A DNA stretch of 64,000 bases, taken from positions 1 to 64,000 of IMG/VR virus record IMGVR_UViG_3300027801_000019; one strand, written 5' to 3'. Position numbers and translations under genes: made by a program. The notes under the pieces are model-generated. The model was not told the origin of the DNA. It did not search any database and saw nothing but the letters and a program-made list of their open reading frames with translations. Shown in pieces: positions 18,989 to 27,660 of this stretch (within the stretch, counting starts at the first letter, position 1; each line of letters opens with the position of its first letter). The stretch is from a virus.

Positions 18989-19157
18989 CTTCAATCATCT
19001 CTTTCGCATCTTCAGAAATGTCAGTAACTTCTTCAACAATATCAATAATATCATCTAAATCAATTTTACCATCTTTGTATTTAAGATATAACTTAGAACC
19101 TCTTTCAAGAATAAAAGCCCCAACAACAGCATACAGCACAAGTAATTCCACATTCAT
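18975..19157 (-). CDS. small N-anchored membrane protein
   Basis: 60 residues; ATG follows AGGTGAAAAT. The N-terminal segment MNVELLVLYAVVGAFILERG is hydrophobic and the rest is a highly acidic helix (IDLDDIIDIVEEVTDISEDAKEMIED). With its overlapping neighbour it forms a pair of membrane proteins that might serve as a holin-like unit. Confidence 0.65.
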   Translation of the reverse strand: MNVELLVLYAVVGAFILERGSKLYLKYKDGKIDLDDIIDIVEEVTDISEDAKEMIEDGTE

Positions 19158-19165
19158 ATTTTCAC

Positions 19166-19345
19166 CTAATCTTTATATTCAACTGCCCTTACCATAGAGA
19201 ACGGTATCACAGTGAAGTGTTGAGCCCTATCGCTCCTATAAAGTTTATACCCATAAGGGGTCTCTTCTATCAGTATATTCGCAAAACAACGCTCGGCGGG
19301 AACGAATACTATTTTTCCAGTTCTCTTTTCTAATTTCTTTTCCAT
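19166..19345 (-). CDS. small beta protein, 59 residues
   Basis: ATG 19345 lies after GGAGTGAAATAA. The product (MEKKLEKRTGKIVFVPAERC...HFTVIPFSMVRAVEYKD) is basic at the N-terminus and beta-like afterwards. It fits between the fibre-like gene and the membrane protein pair with short spacers. No family recognised. Confidence 0.7.
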   Translation of the reverse strand: MEKKLEKRTGKIVFVPAERCFANILIEETPYGYKLYRSDRAQHFTVIPFSMVRAVEYKD

Positions 19346-19358
19346 TTATTTCACTCCA

Positions 19359-20597
19359 TTATGCTATCAAACCAAAGGCTTGAAGAGCTGCTATTATTTC
19401 TGTTATTGCTTGTGCATTGAGGGGAGGTTGAGCACCTCCTCCTCCAGGTGGGGCTGCGATTGTTGCTTGTCTTGCTACACCTGCTTTAGCAACACCAAAC
19501 TTTTGAACATTTACTATATCTGCTGTTATTTGGTAAATTGAAGATGAGGATGCTCCTTTAATTGTGCGATATACACCATCACTAATTTCCTCGAAGTTCC
19601 ATGTTCCTCTAATTATTGGTTTTTCAATACATTGGATATTTGCCGATATTGTTGTTTCTTCTTCGGACACACCCAAAAGCATTGAACCAGATTGAATCTC
19701 AAGGGATGAACATTGTAAAGTTAAACCGGCGGGGATAGTAATAATATTCCCATTACCATTACCATTACCAATAACTAAATCTTCAAGTTTAGCAATAAAA
19801 GTAACTGCAGTGCCAAAATTAGTTACATCGTTTGTGCAAGGGATTGGGGCGGCGTTTTTCGCATCTAATGTTAATTTACAATTGCTAAAATCAAGAACAG
19901 AAATAGCACATCGTAAAGCAAGACCAGAACTAAGTCCTAAACCAGTTACATGAATATGTTTTTGGGCTGTTCCCAAAGCCACTTGGGTATTATCCCAAGT
20001 TGGGTTAGTCACCACAAATATACCAACTTGTAATCTTCCAAATGAGGCTTCTGCTACATGGGTTAATGCTGCGTCAATGTTAGCCGCATTCGGATTAACA
20101 TTTGTGCTCCATTTACCACTGGTGAGGGTCATATTCCCTAAATCACCATCGGGAAGATATGCAGCTGCGCTTTGCCCATTAACCATATTCCATGTAGTAG
20201 TTTCTTTGCCTTGATTACCACCACCTTCAACATAGGTAAGGTCACCACCTACAATAAGGGGTTGATTATAAAATGGTGTGCCTGTTGGTTGCGTTCCTAT
20301 TGATGTGAATGCCGTTCCTGCTTGTTTAAATTGCATTACTAATCCATGATAAAAAGAAATTGCTATAAATGTAGGTGTGGCGTGATTAAACTCAACATGG
20401 CGATTATATTCTTGTTTGATAATTAAATGGCCGAGCACTTGATGGTTTAGGCTACAAACTCCTACCGCTTCTTGTCTAAGATAATAATAATCGGCAGCAC
20501 CTAACGCAGATGGTGGAGAGCCTGTTGCTAAATCATGCCAATTAGCAACATTGGCTGAATCTGTTGATGCAGCACCCACCCAAGTCAAGTTTGCCAT
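19359..20597 (-). CDS. beta-helix virion surface protein
   Basis: 412 residues. The start LTWVGAASTDSANVANWHDLATG...PSALGAADYYYL matches the W-x-G...NW...AD-x-V entry repeat of pectin-lyase-like adhesins. The middle has regularly spaced short beta segments typical of a solenoid. The C-terminus has a Pro/Gly linker and a short helix (AQAITEIIAALQAFGLIA) that could anchor it to the capsid. Probably a head fibre or decoration protein. Confidence 0.6.
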   Translation of the reverse strand: MANLTWVGAASTDSANVANWHDLATGSPPSALGAADYYYLRQEAVGVCSLNHQVLGHLIIKQEYNRHVEFNHATPTFIAISFYHGLVMQFKQAGTAFTSIGTQPTGTPFYNQPLIVGGDLTYVEGGGNQGKETTTWNMVNGQSAAAYLPDGDLGNMTLTSGKWSTNVNPNAANIDAALTHVAEASFGRLQVGIFVVTNPTWDNTQVALGTAQKHIHVTGLGLSSGLALRCAISVLDFSNCKLTLDAKNAAPIPCTNDVTNFGTAVTFIAKLEDLVIGNGNGNGNIITIPAGLTLQCSSLEIQSGSMLLGVSEEETTISANIQCIEKPIIRGTWNFEEISDGVYRTIKGASSSSIYQITADIVNVQKFGVAKAGVARQATIAAPPGGGGAQPPLNAQAITEIIAALQAFGLIA

Positions 20598-20603
20598 TTA
20601 GAA

Positions 20604-21053
20604 TCACTCGTATGGGCTTGTTTCTCGTAGTGAATTGCGAATAACATCTGATTCGGTAGTGCTGCTTGGTAATCGTGAGTTTGATGAATCAACAACAAAT
20701 GCCGTTCCACCTTTACCTGAAACCATTTTTAATAAGTCATCACTTCTTTGTTTGAATGTTTTAAGTTGCACTTGAAATCTCTGGTCAACGGCCTTTTGGT
20801 CGTCTTGGGGATAAAAAGAGGCAACGGTATTAACGAGAACTAATAAACAATCCATACAAACCAATGCTTTAATTGCCGTTTCTTTTTGAGCCGCTGTTAC
20901 TGCATTTGCTGAATCGTCAGCAAGGTATTCTGTGCTACGGGCGACTTTATTAACCTCTTCAGTTCGCATACTAATATATTCATCAATTGTTGCTCCATTT
21001 AAACCACGAGGTCTATTTAGTAAATCTCTAATATTATCATTAGTTACAGTCAT
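20604..21053 (-). CDS. predicted head-tail adaptor
   Basis: 149 residues, mainly helical (NIRDLLNRPRGLNGATIDEYISMRTEEVNKVARSTEYL...FQVQLKTFKQRSDDLLKMV). Length and place after the capsid gene fit a gp6-like adaptor. It overlaps the upstream gene by 4 bases (ATGA). Assignment rests on context. Confidence 0.5.
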   Translation of the reverse strand: MTVTNDNIRDLLNRPRGLNGATIDEYISMRTEEVNKVARSTEYLADDSANAVTAAQKETAIKALVCMDCLLVLVNTVASFYPQDDQKAVDQRFQVQLKTFKQRSDDLLKMVSGKGGTAFVVDSSNSRLPSSTTESDVIRNSLRETSPYE

Positions 21054-21361
21054 TCATCTTCCTCCACTACAATAGACCCAAGAGGGGGTGCATCGGTTCT
21101 TCCAATGAAAACAAGTTTACCTGTTCGCATTAGTCTATGAGAAAATGAAGTGTTTGGCATCCAAAGAGTTGATTTGTGGGGGATATTGTCTCCAGCCCAT
21201 TCAGGTAGTGCCTTTTGATGAAGACGACGGACAACCCAGCCTTTGCCAGGTCTCCAATCATTTAATCTTCGTTCAAGTTCAGCGACTGATGGATTACCGA
21301 ATGTCGGAATCTCTAATTCATTCGCCTTTTTTAACAGATTTGCCTTTTTGCTTATTGCCAT
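21050..21361 (-). CDS. SAP/HeH-like domain protein
   Basis: About 103 residues starting MAISKKANLLKKANELEIPTFG. Residues 5-35 (KKANLLKKANELEIPTFGNPSVAELERRL) fit the helix-extended-helix of SAP/HeH domains, often found in small phage head-completion proteins. The rest is beta-rich (GKLVFIGRTDAPPLGSIVVEEDE), typical of a short capsid-associated fold. It overlaps both neighbours. Confidence 0.6.
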   Translation of the reverse strand: MAISKKANLLKKANELEIPTFGNPSVAELERRLNDWRPGKGWVVRRLHQKALPEWAGDNIPHKSTLWMPNTSFSHRLMRTGKLVFIGRTDAPPLGSIVVEEDE

Positions 21362-21536
21362 TATCTTCACTACTCTTCTTTGGCTTTGTTGGTGCGTCTT
21401 CTTGGAGTCTAACCCAAGCTCGCATATCTGGCCCGACACCTATAAGGCCTTCCGGCCATTCTTTAGGTTGGGCTTTATTATAGTCTGAACACAATTGTTT
21501 CAATCGTGTTAAATCTTGTCTTGCCAAGCGAATCAC
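21318..21536 (-). CDS. small lysine-rich protein
   Basis: 72 residues from a GTG that overlaps the TGA of the preceding gene (GTGA coupling). N-terminal helix (VIRLARQDLTRLKQLCSDYNKA) and a Lys-rich disordered tail (TKPKKSSEDNGNKQKGKSVKKGE). Located in the head operon; role unknown. Confidence 0.6.
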   Translation of the reverse strand: MIRLARQDLTRLKQLCSDYNKAQPKEWPEGLIGVGPDMRAWVRLQEDAPTKPKKSSEDNGNKQKGKSVKKGE

Positions 21537-21925
21537 TCCGATACACAAAGAACGAAGTCACAAGGTGCTGTATCGGCTTGAATACCAATATGAGTAATTG
21601 CTGTTTGGCTATCGTCAAGCCTTGCACAAAAGACACCATTTGGGGCAATCTTAAGTGATGCTTCGTTATTACCTGAACCCGCACCGCTTCTAACTGAAAG
21701 TGTGACGAAGTTTGTTGCATCTCGATTCTCAAAATAAATACCATCAGCCTGTGCTACTCCGTAGTCAGCCAAAACATATTGCACTTCACCTGTATGAGTA
21801 ATGTTACCTTCAATTTTAATTGAATCGCCGCTTGTAAAAGCTGCGGTCATTGATTCTGAGTAACCGCTTGCGCCGTCACCGGAAGCCTGTGTAAAGGATG
21901 CTGTTACTGTATTATTTCTTGCCAT
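21533..21925 (-). CDS. small head protein, possible decoration protein
   Basis: 130 residues, beta-rich and Ser/Thr/Ala-rich (TVTASFTQASGDGASGYSESMTAAFTSGDSIKIEGNI...THIGIQADTAPCDFVLCVSE). Directly downstream of the major capsid gene with GAGGTG before its ATG. Likely virion component. Confidence 0.65.
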   Translation of the reverse strand: MARNNTVTASFTQASGDGASGYSESMTAAFTSGDSIKIEGNITHTGEVQYVLADYGVAQADGIYFENRDATNFVTLSVRSGAGSGNNEASLKIAPNGVFCARLDDSQTAITHIGIQADTAPCDFVLCVSE

Positions 21926-21935
21926 CTAAATCACC

Positions 21936-22832
21936 TCAAATACCGGTGATTTTCACGATTCGGTTATTTTTACCGGCAGCTGCTCCATCATCGGCTTGGT
22001 GTATTACCAATCCCATGTATGATGTTAATAGATAGTCAAATCCTACTCCAGGCATTCGAGTCAATTCAGTTTCTGTAACTCCAGGCCCATTGTATGTGAA
22101 TAATTCAGCTGTTTCGCCTCCAGGAACCAAAAGAAGTCCTGTTGCGGAAAAGTCGCTGTCACGAGTATAGAATACATTTAGATTGATTTGACCGCCAAGA
22201 CGCTCTGAAAGGGATTGAACAACATTTCCGTAAAGAGTTGTTGAGTTCATTGCAGACTTGTGGGTAGCAGGAAGAATCAAAGCGAGTGATTCATTACCAG
22301 AAACACGAGCATTAGCGAAGATTAAATCAACACCCTTTAGAATATCAAGTTCTGCATCTCCGTTTGAGCCTTTGAAACCAGTTCCGGTTGCAGCAAGTGT
22401 TTGTCCTGCTCCAGCCAATAGTTTGTCAAGAACATGAGCATCAATAACATCTGCACGACCTTTTGCGATTGCGAGTTGTTGCCTGTCCATGTTTTCCCAT
22501 GATTCGCCACGAAGCTTTACAGTGTCAAGGAATGTTGTTCGGCCTTGACCCTTTTCGAGCTTAACGGTGTAAGACTTTGTTCCGACCTTTGTTGGGTCAA
22601 CAACAGCTGCGTCGTCAATTGGATAACTGAAAGAACCTACTCCAGCAGTATACCACTTGTATTCGAGCCAAGGGACACTTCTAACACCAACGAGTGATGT
22701 TCCGATTGAAAGTCTTAAAGACTCTAATTGGATAAAGTCACGCATAACCTGTTGTATAACAGCGTCACCTGTGCCAAATGGCCCAGCTGTTGCGCTAATA
22801 TTCAGTACTTCTTCTAATGATTTATTTGACAT
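21936..22832 (-). CDS. major capsid protein, HK97 fold
   Basis: 298 residues. Placement after protease-scaffold and decoration genes is canonical. Sequence features include an N-terminal helix, RSVPWLEYKWYTAGVGSFSYPIDDAA, the E-loop-like KVGTKSYTVKLEKGQGRTTFLDT, a long spine-type helix (MDRQQLAIAKGRADVIDAHVLDKLLAGAG), and the A-domain segment ESLALILPATHKSAMN...VVQSLSERLGGQINLNVFYTRD. ATG 22832 (MSNKSLEE) is preferred because GGAG lies 9 bases upstream. There is no long N-terminal delta domain; the scaffold is supplied by the protease gene. Confidence 0.9.
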   Translation of the reverse strand: MSNKSLEEVLNISATAGPFGTGDAVIQQVMRDFIQLESLRLSIGTSLVGVRSVPWLEYKWYTAGVGSFSYPIDDAAVVDPTKVGTKSYTVKLEKGQGRTTFLDTVKLRGESWENMDRQQLAIAKGRADVIDAHVLDKLLAGAGQTLAATGTGFKGSNGDAELDILKGVDLIFANARVSGNESLALILPATHKSAMNSTTLYGNVVQSLSERLGGQINLNVFYTRDSDFSATGLLLVPGGETAELFTYNGPGVTETELTRMPGVGFDYLLTSYMGLVIHQADDGAAAGKNNRIVKITGI

Positions 22833-22855
22833 ATTATTCATCTCCATTTTTAATT

Positions 22856-23308
22856 TCAAGCGGTGGCTGCTCCTGCAGTCATTACTGGAATAAGTTCGCC
22901 CTCAGTTAGAGTGGCACTGTTTGCTGTTGCCAAAAGAGCCGAGCCGGTTGCTTGGCCTTCACCGACATAGATTCCGAGAACCTTTGAGGAGTTTACTGTT
23001 GGGGAACAAAGACCAGATGCCTTTGCATAAACAAGGCATCCTGTAGTGTATGTCTTTGATGCTTCAGATTGAACCATTAGAACTCCGCCTAACGGGAAGT
23101 ATGAAACTGTTGCACTTGCGGTTTCAAACACATGGTCTGGGTCTCGACTGGATTCGCCAGCAGAAATACCGATAGCAATATCAGTTGCACCTGAAACTTC
23201 AAGTTTGTTTGTTGTGCCATCCATAGTGAGGATTCTTCCTACACCGAGAATAGTCTCTGCGTCTTTCAATGTTGTGTTTCTTGGGTCTGTTCCTGAAAAT
23301 GCTACCAT
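22856..23308 (-). CDS. capsid decoration protein (DUF2190-like)
   Basis: 150 residues, beta-rich, containing VLGVGRILTMDG, ATDIAIGISAGESS and TTGCLVYAKASGLCSPTVNSSKVLGIYVGEG. These resemble DUF2190/gpD-like head decoration proteins, where a late Gly-rich strand closes a barrel. It lies between the protease-scaffold and the major capsid, the usual position. Confidence 0.7.
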   Translation of the reverse strand: MVAFSGTDPRNTTLKDAETILGVGRILTMDGTTNKLEVSGATDIAIGISAGESSRDPDHVFETASATVSYFPLGGVLMVQSEASKTYTTGCLVYAKASGLCSPTVNSSKVLGIYVGEGQATGSALLATANSATLTEGELIPVMTAGAATA

Positions 23309-23310
23309 AT

Positions 23311-23808
23311 TTATTCACCTCTATTTGTTTGAAGGAAACCTTTTTCTTGGGCTTCCTCGAATGTGTATGCTTGACCGTCTCCGTTTATGGAGAAGTTACC
23401 AGAATTGTATGATGCGACAAGACTATTCCATACTCGAGCGTATAGTTTAGCATCGGTCTCTATCATTTCACCGTTTAGATAATTTGCGACTACTTCCATT
23501 GGTTCGGAAGATGCGACTATTTCGGACACCATGTTATCAGGTGCTGGGGTTGCTTCAGCCAATACCTTTTCAACAGGTGCTGGTCGGGATGCTTCCCATG
23601 ATGCGATTAGACTTGTAATTGTTTCGGATGAAAGGTCTTCATGACCGTTTAATCCAAGGTCACTTGCTTTTTGAACAAGTTCGGTTCGTGCTTCTTCTGC
23701 AATTGCAGCCTCACGAGCGACATTTTCATTGATTGTTGCATTGGCCAGAACTAATTCAGCCTTAATGGCTTCGAGTTCCGCACTCATATTTTCGTTTTCC
23801 TCACTCAT
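23311..23808 (-). CDS. nested scaffold protein (internal start)
   Basis: An internal in-frame ATG at 23808 is preceded 8 bases upstream by AGGGG. It would yield a 165-residue protein starting MSEENENMSAELEAIKAEL, exactly the scaffold part of the protease-scaffold gene. Lambda C/Nu3 and several other phages make scaffold this way. Initiation here is inferred from the ribosome binding site and domain boundary. Confidence 0.6.
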   Translation of the reverse strand: MSEENENMSAELEAIKAELVLANATINENVAREAAIAEEARTELVQKASDLGLNGHEDLSSETITSLIASWEASRPAPVEKVLAEATPAPDNMVSEIVASSEPMEVVANYLNGEMIETDAKLYARVWNSLVASYNSGNFSINGDGQAYTFEEAQEKGFLQTNRGE

Positions 23809-24768
23809 GACAATTTCCCCTTTCGGATAGTTCTCGTTAGCAGGGGAGTGGTATATGAACTCTTTCTGTGCCTCAACCTTCTCAACAACATTAATATCCG
23901 CCCTATCATATGCTGGCTTATGAACAATTGCTAAGTGGTCAAATGTAAAATCTGATTCAAAAGTCATACTTCCGTCTTCGGCTGTTGCTGTTGGTATTCC
24001 GTAGCCACCGATAGATACTCCATAGTCACCACGAGTCCAAAGACCGGATTCTAAGGCAGGGAATAATTCGGTTCGTCTTACTTCGGCAACATAGTGAACT
24101 TCGTATTTATCATCGTCAAAGTGTTTGATGTTTGCTTCAGTTATGATACCGACTACAGCATCCTCAACTCCACCATCCATGTTTCTGGTAAATCCAACTC
24201 CCAAATCTTGTACTGGGGGATGGTTTAGAGTTAAATCTGCGCCGACCATTTGTTTAATTAGTTTTTCTGCGCCAGCAAGACTAATTGCCCATTTATTCTT
24301 GTTATACCCTTCATGGAAGGCTATACCACTAATTCTAATAACAGAATCACCGCTTGCTTGCACTATGGCTACGGCTTCGGTAATTTGTGTGTCAAGAAAA
24401 ATATATTGAACATCGTTACAACACTCATCTTCACAAGGTTCTTCTGAAGTAATTTTGTTTACTGGAGTTTTAGTCCACATTCTGCAAGACCAATAACCAG
24501 GAGTTGTTTTGTCTTTCTTTTCAGCGCAGTTATGACGGTCTCTAAATGCTTTGCGTCTTTTTGGGTCATCACGCTTAATTTCCATGTTGGGGTCGCCAAA
24601 GCGCACAATGACAACATTACCACTGGCGTTCTGCACATACACCCCAAACTTTTTCTTTTCTTTTGGAGTTCGGAAAGGTTTGTTAAGGGTAACTTTGCGA
24701 CCTTTGTATTCTGCCGCAGAAAAAGGCTCTTCTCCAGCCTCCATAGTAATGTAATCTTCTTCCTGCAT
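23311..24768 (-). CDS. prohead maturation protease fused to scaffold
   Basis: About 485 residues in three parts. Residues 20-110 carry VTLNKPFRTPKEKKKFGVYV and RHNCAEKKDKTTPGYWSCRMW, a cysteine-bearing domain common in phage prohead genes. Residues 110-310 are protease-like, with NHPPVQDLGVGF and DHLAIVHKPAYDRADI (HLA-x-V-x2-P-x-Y, typical of S78-like and related prohead proteases). Residues 320-485 are a helical scaffold region (MSEENENMSAELEAIKAEL) ending in a structured tail. It follows the surface-protein gene and precedes the decoration protein. The start is uncertain (GTG 24774 or ATG 24768). Confidence 0.8.
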   Translation of the reverse strand: MQEEDYITMEAGEEPFSAAEYKGRKVTLNKPFRTPKEKKKFGVYVQNASGNVVIVRFGDPNMEIKRDDPKRRKAFRDRHNCAEKKDKTTPGYWSCRMWTKTPVNKITSEEPCEDECCNDVQYIFLDTQITEAVAIVQASGDSVIRISGIAFHEGYNKNKWAISLAGAEKLIKQMVGADLTLNHPPVQDLGVGFTRNMDGGVEDAVVGIITEANIKHFDDDKYEVHYVAEVRRTELFPALESGLWTRGDYGVSIGGYGIPTATAEDGSMTFESDFTFDHLAIVHKPAYDRADINVVEKVEAQKEFIYHSPANENYPKGEIVMSEENENMSAELEAIKAELVLANATINENVAREAAIAEEARTELVQKASDLGLNGHEDLSSETITSLIASWEASRPAPVEKVLAEATPAPDNMVSEIVASSEPMEVVANYLNGEMIETDAKLYARVWNSLVASYNSGNFSINGDGQAYTFEEAQEKGFLQTNRGE

Positions 24769-24807
24769 AATCACTTTGATATATGGGGGGTTATCTAAAC
24801 CTATTGT

Positions 24808-25812
24808 TTAAAAAGTTTTGTTGTATTCTTCAGAAGAATAGTAATTATTGTCGTGAACCCACCATATTTGGAGACATAATCTCAATCCGGTTGTTGGTTT
24901 AGTCAGGTTTTCAATGTGAACAAACTTGTTATCTCCCTGTTCAGCTGTTATGTTATACTTAGGCATACCATAATAGATACTTGTTCCATTGTTGTCTTTC
25001 AAATATATATCAACTTCAATTTGTTTAGTTTCACCACAACTCCAATCAGCATCCCATGACACCTGTAATGAAATAGTCTCGTTGGTTTCGTTAAACCAAC
25101 TCTCGGTTACACTATAAAAGAATGCAGACCCGTTGCACTGTGGTTCAGGAGGATAGGAACAGGAGCCATCATCTTGTTCGGCCTCCGAGTCATAGTTTTC
25201 GGCATCTGGGTCAGTGCATCCCTCAATCGGTTCTGGCTCTGGTTCAGGCTCTGGTTGTGGCTCAGGCTCTGGTTCAGGCTGTGGTTCAGGTTCAGGTTCT
25301 GGCTCATCCCAATAGCATGACCCATCCTCCCATGAAGCGTAGTCGTCGTAGTTATCGGCATCGGGATTCAAACAACCGCCGTATTCGTTGTTATAGTATT
25401 CATCAGGTGGTAAATCATTAGTATTGAACATACCCATGTTTGACATACTACTTCCTGTCAAAAGTAAAAAAACAGGGATTATTATTATTGCTATTTTCTT
25501 AAGATTTACAACCTTTCTGCTAACAGAAGCAATTGCCCTATCAACAATGTCACCTTCAAGTGTTGTTTCAACAGTAACATTGGTTTTGTTATCGCCACCG
25601 TTAAGAACTGTGTTCTCTGAGACCTCGTTGTTGATTTGTTGAACGGTGGATATTAATTCAGCCGCTTCTTTTAATTGAGTAATTAAATCCTTTTCAAAAT
25701 GATTGGATTCGTTGAGTATTCCATCGTCGCCTAAATCTTCTAAAACATCTGAGACGGTTCTGCCTGTTGCATCAGCAATGATTTTTGCTCGCTCGGCTAA
25801 TTCATCAGACAT
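24808..25812 (-). CDS. membrane-anchored surface protein with GC-x-DPDA repeats
   Basis: 334 residues. The cytoplasmic N-terminus is helical (MSDELAERAKIIADATGRTVSDVLEDLG). A membrane segment (IAIIIIPVFLLLTGSS) lies near residue 110. Outside are two repeats of the GC(L/T)(N/D)PDA(D/E)NYD...DGSC type (about residues 145-165 and 205-225), separated by a Glu-Pro/Gln-Pro linker. The C-terminal domain has cysteines and several N-glycosylation sequons (NGS, NET, NGT, NIT). ATG 25812 is chosen because GAGGG precedes it. An exported anchored protein between portal and protease genes is odd; it may coat the virion or change the host envelope. Confidence 0.7.
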   Translation of the reverse strand: MSDELAERAKIIADATGRTVSDVLEDLGDDGILNESNHFEKDLITQLKEAAELISTVQQINNEVSENTVLNGGDNKTNVTVETTLEGDIVDRAIASVSRKVVNLKKIAIIIIPVFLLLTGSSMSNMGMFNTNDLPPDEYYNNEYGGCLNPDADNYDDYASWEDGSCYWDEPEPEPEPQPEPEPEPQPEPEPEPEPIEGCTDPDAENYDSEAEQDDGSCSYPPEPQCNGSAFFYSVTESWFNETNETISLQVSWDADWSCGETKQIEVDIYLKDNNGTSIYYGMPKYNITAEQGDNKFVHIENLTKPTTGLRLCLQIWWVHDNNYYSSEEYNKTF

Positions 25813-25822
25813 ACATATACCC

Positions 25823-26188
25823 TCATTGTTCTTCATCGGTATTGGTTGTAAATCCTAATTCTTCCATTTTCATTTCATGGTCGTGTTGCTTCCCTTTACG
25901 CTCTAAATCGTGAGATAATTGCATTTTAGATAATTCGGCGTTTAAGTCATATTGGGGAGTCATATTCTGAATGTCGGTGGTTGTCTCTTGCTTGTATAAA
26001 TCAAGTATATTGGTTATGATAAGTAGGGCTGGCCCTCCGACTATGCCTATCACCATGATTTGATTTTCAACAATCTCAACACCATTGACTACACTTTGCC
26101 AAATCGCCAATGAAGCGAATGATACCCATGCTAATACTATTGGCACAGATATGAACCAAAATAAGCGATTTGTTAATTGTTGTGTCAT
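25823..26188 (-). CDS. two-helix membrane protein, holin-like
   Basis: 121 residues. Two membrane helices (LFWFISVPIVLAWVSFASLAIW and QIMVIGIVGGPALLIITNILDLY) are followed by a charged helical tail (MQLSHDLERKGKQHDHEMKMEELG). The start overlaps the portal stop by 4 bases. Topology resembles small holins, but function in an archaeal host is unknown. Confidence 0.6.
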   Translation of the reverse strand: MTQQLTNRLFWFISVPIVLAWVSFASLAIWQSVVNGVEIVENQIMVIGIVGGPALLIITNILDLYKQETTTDIQNMTPQYDLNAELSKMQLSHDLERKGKQHDHEMKMEELGFTTNTDEEQ

Positions 26189-27660
26189 TCATCTTCCTCC
26201 TTTTTAGGTTTAGTGTCATTCTCGACTTCTTTTTCTTTAGGCATTTTGCCCTTAGGTTGACTTTCAAGTTCTTCTTTGTCGTCGCCCCCATCATCTTTTT
26301 TAGGCTTTTTATCATCCTTAAGATTAATTATGTGTAGTGCTTGGTCTAAAGACAACAAACCACTATCCCATCCTTGTGTAGCCCTTCGCATTAGATTTAC
26401 TGGGGTTTCTTCATCAAGTGGCTTAAATGTTAATTGTGGTATGTCAATTCTTTTATGTGGTATGCCTTTTAGACTCAAATGCTTTGAAAACATTTCATGC
26501 ACTGATTGAGCTAATATGTTTTGTAATCTTGATATTGCTGATACAGCCCAAACATTCGCATTGAAGGTAGCCGCAAAGGTTGAGCCTCTTTCTTGTCCAG
26601 AAGCCGTTCTCGGAACATGAAGAACTGCTGAAATATCTGCATTTACTGAATCAAGGAATGCTGAGGCATCAGGAATTGCATTTTTCAAGTCAACATGGTG
26701 TATCTCAACATAGTCTGGTAAGATAGGGATTTGGTCGCCATCAAGTGTCTCTAATAACTTAGCAACATCATTCATAATGCTCTTTAATCGTTCTTGTTGT
26801 TCTGCAGGGTCGGTAATATGCTCGACTGCTTCCATACCAATAGTAACAAATTGTTTTGTAAGACTATCTTCTAATGCAACTCGGTTGTTAATACTATTAT
26901 ACTTTGCTCTAATAGGTTGTTTTAGGGATGAAAAACGGGATGCTCCCCAAATACCATAAGTCCAACGGCCTAATCTATCTCTAAACCAATTTGAGCGATA
27001 GTCAATTTTAATATGCCATATCTCATCGGTATCAAATACCTGTGTGGCTACTTTATTTTCTCGGAAAAGGTAATAGTGAGCATTCATAACGGGATTATCT
27101 TCGGTAATGTGTCCTGTATAACCGGATGACTCAATATCTCTTTTATCAACCCGCTTATCCATAATAGTAATCTGTTTTACTGGAAGAGATTGAACCTTAG
27201 TAATACCAACACCTGCCTTACCCACAAGTTTGTTAATATCATTCCCATAAACCATTAGGTTTCTTAAAGCGGATATTAGAATGTCATCAAAATCAACCTG
27301 TTCAACCAATTCTTTTATTGCGTTACGAATGGATGCGTTTTTAGCCCCTTTGTAATCTATTAGGTAGTTATTAGCAGTTAATGAAACGGAACGCACAGCA
27401 CCGTTTAATTCGGGGTCTAATTTAACCATGCTATCATATAGGTCAAAGGTTTGGTCGTATTGGTCGTATGTTGAACGGGCTCGTGCGGAGCGGTTCATGT
27501 CATCAGTGGATTGTAACACATCGGACAAACCAGCAAATACTTCTGATGGCATAGCCTTTCTGTTGCCCACTGACATAGGCATTTCTTCTGCAATAATCGT
27601 CTTTTTGCCGAAGATTTTGGATAGCCTACCCTGTTTCGCCATGATGTTCAAATAAGCCAT
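26185..27660 (-). CDS. portal protein
   Basis: 491 residues, first gene of the minus-strand late block. Portal features include YDSMVKLDPELNGAVRSVSLTANNYLIDYKG (N-terminal wing), DDILISALRNLMVYGNDINKLV, IWHIKIDYRSNWFRDRLGRWTYGIWGASRFSSLKQPI (clip/stem region) and a C-terminal crown with charged tail (KKPKKDDGGDDKEELESQPKG). It forms the dodecameric DNA channel used by the terminase. The start at 27660 has no ribosome binding site; ATG 27642 is an alternative. Confidence 0.88.
   Translation of the reverse strand: MAYLNIMAKQGRLSKIFGKKTIIAEEMPMSVGNRKAMPSEVFAGLSDVLQSTDDMNRSARARSTYDQYDQTFDLYDSMVKLDPELNGAVRSVSLTANNYLIDYKGAKNASIRNAIKELVEQVDFDDILISALRNLMVYGNDINKLVGKAGVGITKVQSLPVKQITIMDKRVDKRDIESSGYTGHITEDNPVMNAHYYLFRENKVATQVFDTDEIWHIKIDYRSNWFRDRLGRWTYGIWGASRFSSLKQPIRAKYNSINNRVALEDSLTKQFVTIGMEAVEHITDPAEQQERLKSIMNDVAKLLETLDGDQIPILPDYVEIHHVDLKNAIPDASAFLDSVNADISAVLHVPRTASGQERGSTFAATFNANVWAVSAISRLQNILAQSVHEMFSKHLSLKGIPHKRIDIPQLTFKPLDEETPVNLMRRATQGWDSGLLSLDQALHIINLKDDKKPKKDDGGDDKEELESQPKGKMPKEKEVENDTKPKKEEDE

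Noticed and set aside
25107-25421. Frames opposite and out of phase with the EPEP linker
   Set aside because: They arise from the repetitive Glu-Pro/Gln-Pro codons of the real gene.
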